Assembly: GCA_008711295.1 (NCBI GenBank)
Contig: VUYV01000044.1
Span: forward strand, 1,923,235-1,987,234
Length of the DNA stretch: 64,000 nucleotides
Reading direction: 5' to 3'
Source of the DNA: Anarhynchus alexandrinus
Lineage: Eukaryota > Chordata > Aves > Charadriiformes > Charadriidae
Part shown: piece after piece, positions 49,601 to 58,600 of the stretch
Position numbering within the stretch: the stretch's first letter is position 1
Layout: every line of letters begins with the position of its first letter
Notes under the pieces: generated by a model
The model's database searches: none
Told to the model about the DNA's origin: nothing
Seen by the model: the letters and a program-made list of their open reading frames with translations, nothing else
Position numbers and translations under genes: made by a program

Positions 49601-52600
49601 ATTCTTCACTGTTAATATTACTGCAAATCTGTCACATTCATTTGAAAGTAGCTAGAACTCCAGTGACTGAACAGAGGAGCTTGCTTGCATGCTTAGGGTG
49701 GCAAATAACGATGTCTGAAGCAAAATCTACTTGTACTTGGCAGCTGTGCTGCAGAATTGTGCATGAAATGCAAACCAGAACTTGCGGCCCATGACAAATG
49801 TCCACGTTTATGACTTCAAATGTAAAGTAAGTTTTAAATATCTTGAGTATCAAAAGGACATTATTTTTGTTAAATCATAAACGAGAGCTGCTTTACTTTT
49901 AATTTGCTGTTTCATAGCTCTCCCCTATTTTTAGAAAAACCCTTACTTTTTAATGATTCTCTGTGGTATGATTTTCTGCAGTAGTTTTGGAGCAGAGCTT
50001 TCAAAGACTGAAGATGCAGGGAAACGGCCCTTCTAGATCTAAAGAAACAATTTGGCGTATTGTTATCAGTATTGTATAGGTACATTGGTTGCAGATCTTT
50101 TCTGGCTCTAGGTCTGTCCATTCTGATAGACTTCAATGTACCTGTATAGGTACATTGGTTGCAGATATTTTCTGGCTCTAGGTTTGTCCATTCTGATAGA
50201 CTTCTACCTGCTTCTATAAAAAGCTATTCATAAGAAATTATTGATCTTTCCATACTTGAGTCAAAGACCAATGTGTAGACTTTATTAGCTATCCAGTAGA
50301 TAAGTGCATTAAGGATAATCGTTGTTTTGTAATGGAATGACACAGATTTAAATTTTCTTTGAATGTTTTTTTATTTACTTTTTCCATAACGTTTTTGTGT
50401 GTACGTGCTAAAGCACATTGATTTAAGGAAGACACCCTCCCTAGAGTTTGGAATGATGATTATTTTTGCTTACCTTCCTTATGGACTTGCAGAGGGTATC
50501 TCACTCTCAGGTGAGTAGCAAAATGAGTATGTTCAAGTTTCTTTGATAACTTTAGGGAGCAGGTATTATTTGTGTCTAAGAGGGCTCCTGTTTTTTTACA
50601 TGTTTCCTCATTTAACCTTGTGCTCTTACTTTTAACTTTCACTTACTTTAAAGAAACACTTATTCTCTACTTCATGTTATAAAAGTATAGGAAAGGTAAT
50701 TGCAGTTTTCATAAGCATTAGTTAGCCAACATAAATACTAGTATTCTCCCCAGTTACCTCTGCCTAACACAGAATTAAAATTTCAGCTGCATGGTGTAGA
50801 TCTCAGCCACATCAGCTAACTTTAGATAACGTCCAGCCTACTACCCTGTCGCCATTTTTCTGCTTGTCCTTCAGTGCCATTGGGGAAATCAGCTGAGAAC
50901 GCTGAGTGTTGTATATATCTCTGAATACTTGGTAGAAGTTTTGCTGAAGGCCACAAGAAGAGGCTTACTGGTGAACTTCTTCCATCATTCTGTAGAATCA
51001 AGTACAAAGACAGGATCCAGTTCTGATGGACGTCCAATGTCTATGACCTTTGCTGATTTTTTTTATCAGCCAAGTACGTGGTTTATGAACTGTTTTTTTA
51101 AGGCAGTCAGCTTCCTGTCTCATTTCTCAAAGGAAAGTGGAAGGGATGCAACAGTATAATTCAAATACCTAGGGAATCTGTTTGGTTCTTTTTCCTTCTT
51201 TTTTTTCTTTTTTCTTGGTTGGTTGTTTGGGTTTTTTTTAAGTTTTAAGCGCATTAAAAGATGTATTTGCTCTACAATTTGGACTATATAAGAATGTTAC
51301 AAGTTTGTGAGGAGTAGAGGCAGGACTAGATTTCTTGTAAATGAGCTGCAGGTATGAAATCAGACTTTCTGAAAATGTACGTGTGAGCTAATTTGAATAT
51401 TTTGGAATGGATCTGTAGCAATGTATATCAGCATACCTTCACTGATATTAGTGGAGTTGTATTTTTTTTTATATGTATGAAGATGTGGCATATAACTATG
51501 GTAGTTACACAATCAAGATGTATAATCCTAATGCAAACATTCCATTCTGCGCACTTGCATCCAGAACTACTCCTTATGTTTGTATAGGCCAACACATATG
51601 TAGGGGAATGAAATTATATGAAATCTGAGCAAGCAATTTGATATGTTAAAATATTTGTATTGCTGTAAAAACAAGTTTTGCCTTGTGAGAAGATTACTCT
51701 GGAGGGTTTCAGCACGTGGCCTGTTCTAGTTCTAATTTATATTCCTTATTAATATAAAAATATAATAAAATATTACAAAATTACAGTGCCATTTCATTAT
51801 GTGACCAACACATCTGTATGTTTGTATACAATGAAAAAGAATTTACAGTAAGATTCCTAGTTAGTTATTGTCAGGATGATAGAGGTTCTTTGTCACTGTT
51901 TTTGTAAAGACAACCTCTCTAATTTGCTCAAGTGCCTTCAAGAATGACTCCTCAAGAAATCTAAACTTTGAATGACCTCAGTCAGGTCACCCCTGTGTTT
52001 CAAACAAAGGATTCTTTTGACTGTACCTCAGCTATTCTAATCCTTCCACTGTTCATCTGGGCCACTCCTGGGCACGGATCTCCAGCCAAATACTTCTAGT
52101 CTTTTAAACTTCCCCTGTTTTGGGCAAAGCAGGCATACTCCCACGTGTCATCCAGTCCTCTCAAGATCTGCATTACAATTGATTACTTCTGGGTTATATT
52201 GTCAGTTTTGGTCAGTTATTTTCTCACAAGGAAATAACTCACTTGTTCTTCAAGTGGACTGCTGAATTATTCCACAGTCCTAACCATCATCTCAAATGAC
52301 ATCCTTTGCAGGTGTAAGTCTATGCTGCAGCCGCGGAAATGCTTAAAACTTCCTTTAAGATATCCAGCTCCCTGTGAACAGTGACAGCATCTGTGATATA
52401 TCTCGAGCAGTTAGCGAAATAGGTTGAAATTAAAATTCTTTCCATAAATAACCAAGAGCTGGGAAGCAAGGTAAATGGAAAAAATCCCTAACACAAATTA
52501 AAGATTTGTGAAATACAGTGGAATCTGAGGTAGCTGTTCTGGTCCATGATATCAGTTGCTGTACCTCTGTCCAAGCTCTGCATGTTATTAGGGCAACTGA

Positions 52601-55600
52601 ACTCTGTAATGGAAAATTTGGTGGCTTTTCCTATAGTTGATAGCTGAGGTTAATCTCTGTTGTAACTTACAGCAGATGGTTTAGTGACCCTTTCTGCTGG
52701 AGGCAGGGGACATTCTGCCCCGTAGTGTTCCTTGCAGGCCTTGCATATCAGGCTGTACCTTCCTTACGGTTGGACTCGGTGATCTTAAAGGTGTTTTCCA
52801 CCCTGAATGATTCTATGATTCCTACAAAGGTACTTTTTGCCCTGAATTCTCAAATCTCAATAGCTTTTTTGATTCTCAGATTGATAAAAAATTGGGGGTA
52901 CACCTGTGCTATTTGTTCTTAACTTTTTATGGTATTAGATGTAGTGCGCCATGCTGGAGTGGATTCACACTCACGCTCTGTTGGTCTCATTCTACTTGTG
53001 GTGGAGCGATTGAGCCTGGCTGATCAGCAGGTAGGAAAGAATGACACACTTTCTGGGAGAACTGAATCATACAGTTCTCTAGCCCCGCTATTCTCAAATT
53101 GTTTTTGCTCTTCTTTTGATCTCACCTCTCTAGCTGTTAGGAGAGTGAAAAGCAGGAAAAACACTCTAGAATTGGCTTTTTATTTATCTCACTTTTATGG
53201 GAAAATCTGACATAACAGGGATTTATTCTAGCTTGCAAGTGACCTATGCTGGACCTCTTAGTATGTAATATGACCGGTGGAATGAAACCAGTATGAATAA
53301 CAATGGTAATAGAAAACCCACTTACTGCTTCATAAGCTTTTGCGTTGGTAAGGGCTATAAACACAAATATTTGCAGAGTGCAAGCTATTCTTCTGTTGAC
53401 TGCCACATTTTTATCTACAGGTATCATGGCAATCCTCTTCTCTGGCATCGTGATGTCTCACTATACACACCATAACTTGTCCCCGGTTACACAGATTTTA
53501 ATGCAGCAGACACTGAGAACTGTTGCTTTCATGTGTGGTAGGTGCTACGTACTATTAATATCTAATATTAACAGTTTAAAATTTTATTTGCTTAAAATGC
53601 TGATTCTGATGGGAGCAGCAGAAGTGTGAATTTTCCTCTAGCCATTTGTATGTCAGTGGTACATGACTTTAAGAGAAGAATTCCTAATAGTGGAGGCTGG
53701 AAGGCAGTCAAAAGTCACCTTTCCTGCCACACTGGATAAAACATACAGTAAATCTCTCTCTCCCATCCTGCAGGCTCCTGCAAAGATTTGCTACAAGATT
53801 GATAACCGAATAGAGATCTCCGACTCTTATATTCCTCTGGCCTATTTTGAGTTTTAGGAGATGGAATTTTAGCAGTATTTTTTAAAATGGCTTTGGATAT
53901 AAAAAGCTACTTGCAAAAAAAATAGCTTCACAAATTGAACAGAAGTTTTTGGAAGTAGTGATACAGCAGCTCAGAGTCCCATAGCCTTTCCATTGCCTTT
54001 TACTAGCCAAACGTTTGAAGAAATGACATGCTTCTGTATTACAAATATATCGCTCTTTTGTAGGGGATGGCATTCCATATTGTTTGCAGGAAGATGCATG
54101 TGGAACGTGGTCAGGGAGTGGCCTTGCTGCAAACTAAACTTAACCACTCATCACCTGAGCAGCAGGAGCTCATCAGGGTTTGGTCTTAATCGTTTACAAA
54201 TGCTAAAAAAGCACATATTTGTTCAAGCCATTGTAAAGGAGTTATTTCAACTGAAAGAGGAAGGTTTTTAAACTGAAAGATTTGGATTAGATATTAGGAA
54301 GAAATTCTTAACTGTGAGGGTGGTGAGCCCCTGGCCCAGGTTGCCCAGAGAAGCTGTGGCTGCCCCATCCTTGGAGGTGTTCAAGGGCAGGCTGGATGGG
54401 GCTTGGAGCAGCGTGGTCTAGTTGAAGGTGTCCCTGCTCGTGGCTGGGGGGTTGGAACTAGATGATCTTTAAGGTCCCTTCCAACCCAAAGCAGTCTATG
54501 ATTCTATGGTTTAAGATACTGTGCAATTTCATACATGTTTGCAACAGGTTTTGAACATTCAAATGTAAGTAGCCAGTACCCAAAGCATGACCAAACAATG
54601 TCTTCTGCTGCAGTAACTCAGGTATTGCTACTGTCCGTGCAAAAAGATCCTGTTTTTAACTGCCTTTATGATAATGAACCTACCTTGCGAGGACAGCAGT
54701 AAGCTGATGAAATATCTTGACTCTGTGATTCTCTGATGGTAATGCGTTGGTGCTGTGGAAATAAAATGTTTGGATTACTATAGTCATTGTGCAGTGGCGG
54801 TACTATTTCAGATTTGCAAACACCCCTTCTAGAAGTTATTAGAACATACAAGGGTTGTTAGATCATACAGTGCAGTATTTTATTACAAAGAAGGTAATGA
54901 ACTACTGTCATTTATAAGAATTTAGTGAATTGAATACTTTATAATAGTGTTCAACTTGCAATATATGAGATCGTGCCTGACATTTATATGGAATCTGATT
55001 CAGAGCTACAGAAGTCGTTAGTAGTTGCTCCTGTAGCTTGTCCTGTATTCCTGAAGTAAAAAAATCCTCAGTCTTTAGAACAAGGTTTTGCTAGCTTTGT
55101 TCATACTCATTAGCAGTTTACAGCTGAAAAAAGCCTGCACACACAGACTGAGGTGCTGTCCACTGACAGTGAGAGTGGAAGGATCTGGCCTTTTGCATAA
55201 TGGCATTTGTGCCTATTTTGTGCATTCAGAAGTCAGGAAATACTATTTTATGTACCATATGTAGTAACTTATAGTAGGAGTAGGGAAGGTTTTATAGAAG
55301 TGTTTGTTTAAGATGTGATTTCTCTTTTTCAGAAACATGTGTGTTTGCATTTCTTGGCCTGTCAATTTTTAGTTTTCCTCACAAGTTTGAAATGTCCTTT
55401 GTCATCTGGTGCATAGTAGGTATTTACTTTCTTCCATACTTGTTTAGATGTGGTTTTGGTATTGGGGAGGGGGGAAACACCTTACAGTTAAAATATTTTA
55501 GAATAGTTCTTATGTTTTTATAGGTTTTTATGAAAATACTCTTGTATTTTTATGTATTGCACAAAGTTAACTCTTACTAATAGCATGAAATTATTATTCT

Positions 55601-58600
55601 TGTTCTCAGCACTTTGGTGTACAAATACATTAGTCGTCTTTAAGGAATTCCAATTTGCTGTTATTTTGAAGCTCTTCTGTATAAGATTACTAAAAACAAG
55701 GAAAAGAACCATGCTTGTTTTGACCCTATTAGATTTATTTAAATAAAAAAATCTCAAGAGAGGTTGAGATTATGATACACACCACTTTATTCCAGAAGTT
55801 ACGTGACCAGAAAACAATCCCGAGTTTTTACATATCTTTAGCTTCGTATGAACGTTCTGTGTGAAAGGGCAGTTCGTAGAAACTACAGTGCAAACTAGTA
55901 TCAAATTCTGCTCCATTTCATCTCTCTAGGACTACAGCTTTTGAGTCTTTCTCTCTCATAAGTCCTTGGAGTTTGTTTCCATAAACCAATTTAGTCCATA
56001 CATCAACATCACTTCTTCACTCTGAGCTCACCTTCTTCAGAGGAAGTCCTGACTCAGACCTTCTCCAATGTATATTCATTCTCTGGCTCCATTCTTAATT
56101 ATTTTTCTTTCATTCTGTATTTTAGTGTAGCTTTATGGAGAGGCACTTTGAATTATGTTTCACATGGGGGTTACCTATGTCTATTGCTATTACAATTGTT
56201 TACTATAGACATGAACAGTATATTCTCTTTTACAGAGTCAAAAAGAGGGAGATATGACTCCATTTCCAGTCGCATACAACAACGAGTACTAGCACATTTT
56301 AGTCCATGGTTCAAGGGAAAAATTGTTATCTACAGTTATGGATAGTGATATCAGCATGGGGAACTGCTCTCACTGCATTACACCCAATTTCCTTATCTAA
56401 TATATATCTAAGGTGTGACACTTCCTTCTATGTAGCATTGCCCTCACAGGTATAATGCAAATTGCGTAATTTTGGGGTGATTCATAAAGGAAAACAGCAC
56501 AGCCCTTCAAGGATCCCGATGACTAATTCTAGGATATTTACCTTATCAAGGTCTGTTTGTGGTGGAGCTTGAAAGCAATGCCATTTTGAAAACCTTTGCT
56601 TTTCCGAGTTAAAGTTTACGCTGTATTTGTTAATTCTTGCCAGTAAATTGATAGTACTTTTTTCTTTCCCCCCCTCTAAAAATGTTGGTTCAATGTGTGG
56701 TATATTTTATAACCATACCCAGGGAGGTGTTGAGGAACAAGATTACATGCTGTTTGTTTGGCTTCTGGCCTTTTTCTCTGAGGAACTGGTCCATGGGGAG
56801 ACAATAGAAATATCTTATTGCCTCTTAGCTGCTGCGCCAAGGGAATGATTAAAGGAGCTGAACTGAGGAGAACTTTTACCCAAAGTAATTCTTGGTCTCC
56901 CCGGAATGCCTCTTGGGTTTCATTTATTTATTATAAGTAAAGTAGCGTCTGGTCTGTGTCAGTGACAAGTCTGGTTTAGTTTCAGTTAAGCAGACCAAAT
57001 GTTTAAAAAGTTAAATTCCACATTGACCTATGCTGAGAGATTTCTTTATGTTAGTTTAGCAGCACACCTACTTGCAAGACCTGTGAGTGAAAAGAGCGTA
57101 TTCACCTTACCCTGTACAACCCAAAGGCAACTGGGGCCTCTGTGAATGTAACACATCAAATAGTCTTTTGCTTTTGTTTCTGTTTTTCAGGTACTTGTTC
57201 TGTTTGGTAGAGCAGTGAATATTTTCCCACTCTCCTACCTACTCAACTTTTTCCGTGATCATAAAATCACCCCCAAAATGATGTTTATTATGTGGTTTAG
57301 CGGTAAGTTAAAGCTCAAAGTACAGAGAACTGGAAAAAATGTTTTCTCTTTTTCATTGTGTGGGCTACTCTGGGAAGAACTGGTTTTCCACCTGTGGAAC
57401 AAAACTCAACTGAATGTTTGCACTGGTCTCAAACCCAAGTGGAATAGATTTGTTCTCTTTCCCCTTTGTACTAGAGGGCTATACAGTGGTGATCCCCTTT
57501 AAAGCTTTTCTGCAAAGAGTCTACTTTTCTTTCTAGGTCTAACAACTTCACAGTTTGAGCAACAGTATCTGAAGAGCTCAGATTCATTTTTGGGCGGGAA
57601 CCAAATGATAGATAAATGGGTATGGTACAGGACTGTAAAAATCCTGTAAAGATGGAGAACTCCTGTTGACTTACCGGGGTGCTGAGGACTAGATATTGAT
57701 TCACTCTTCATTGATTTATCGTTCTCTCTGTTAAGGTTTACGTGGTGCAATTCCCTATGCCCTCAGCCTCCATTTGGGCTTGGAACCAATAGAGAAGCGG
57801 CAGCTCATCGGGACAACAACAATCATCATAGTACTGTTCACAATCTTGCTGCTGGGAGGAGGAACCATGCCCCTTATCAGACTGATTGACATTGAGGACT
57901 CCAAAGCACGCAAGAGGAACAAGAAGGACATTAATCTTAGCAAGACAGAGAAGATGGTTTGTTTGGGTTTTTTATTCAGAGGATCACTGATTTTTTTTTT
58001 CTTTTTAACTTTTAGATTTTCCAAGACTAGTACGTTATTTTTTACTGAAAAGTAAATTGAAAGCACTGGAAAAAGCCAAGGTAGCAGGAAAAAGTCAAGC
58101 AACGTAATTTTAAAATATCCCAAAGACAGAGCTTGGTTAGTGTTTACACAAAATAACTGTTTGGACAAAGGGAGGAGAAATAGTCTCTTAACTCAATCTA
58201 ATTATAAATTGATCCATACAAATTAAAGTAACCCCTGCAAAAGCATAAAGCAGATGATACAGGACTGAGTCATATACAGAGGGAAAGTAGCTAGTACAGT
58301 GTGAGTCATGAATTAATCATAAAAGGCAGATGGGAATTATTTTGAAAAAGTCAAAGCAAAGGCCACAAGAAGGTGGTGGCAACAGCACCCCTCTGAATGA
58401 GTTTTATTTTAAAGCAATTTCTGGCTAAGCAAGAGTACCAAAGAAAACTAACAGCCAGTCTGAAACCTCCTGTGCAAAAGGCTGGAAGACATAAAGTATC
58501 CCAGATTTTTGCCTGTTTTTCCCCAAACCATCAAACAATACATGCAGGGTTTGTTCTGTAGGATCTGAAGAACAGCTCCTCTTGGTGTGAGGTTCCAAAA

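Larger units (their letters stand above)
48452..50404 (+). other. SLC9A8: SLC9A8 intron 9: U12-type AT-AC intron
   Basis: About 1.95 kb. 5' splice site ATATCCTTTT at 48452; branch-site-like TTTCCATAAC at 50381-50390; terminal AC at 50403-50404. The presumed branch A (50389) is 15 nt from the 3' end, within the short U12 range. No classical polypyrimidine-AG acceptor borders exon 10. This is the only non-GT-AG intron in the gene. Exon homology forces these exact boundaries. Confidence 0.93.
50511..53420 (+). other. SLC9A8: SLC9A8 intron 10
   Basis: GT-AG, about 2.9 kb. Holds a CR1 3' tail (52760-52820) and a possible ancient antisense CR1 (51880-52320). Otherwise AT-rich. Confidence 0.9.

Noticed and set aside
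55416..55430. Donor GTATTT at 55420 for exon 12
   Set aside because: It would add four bases and shift the frame into exon 13. GTAGGT at 55416 restores the expected CIVLVLFGR.
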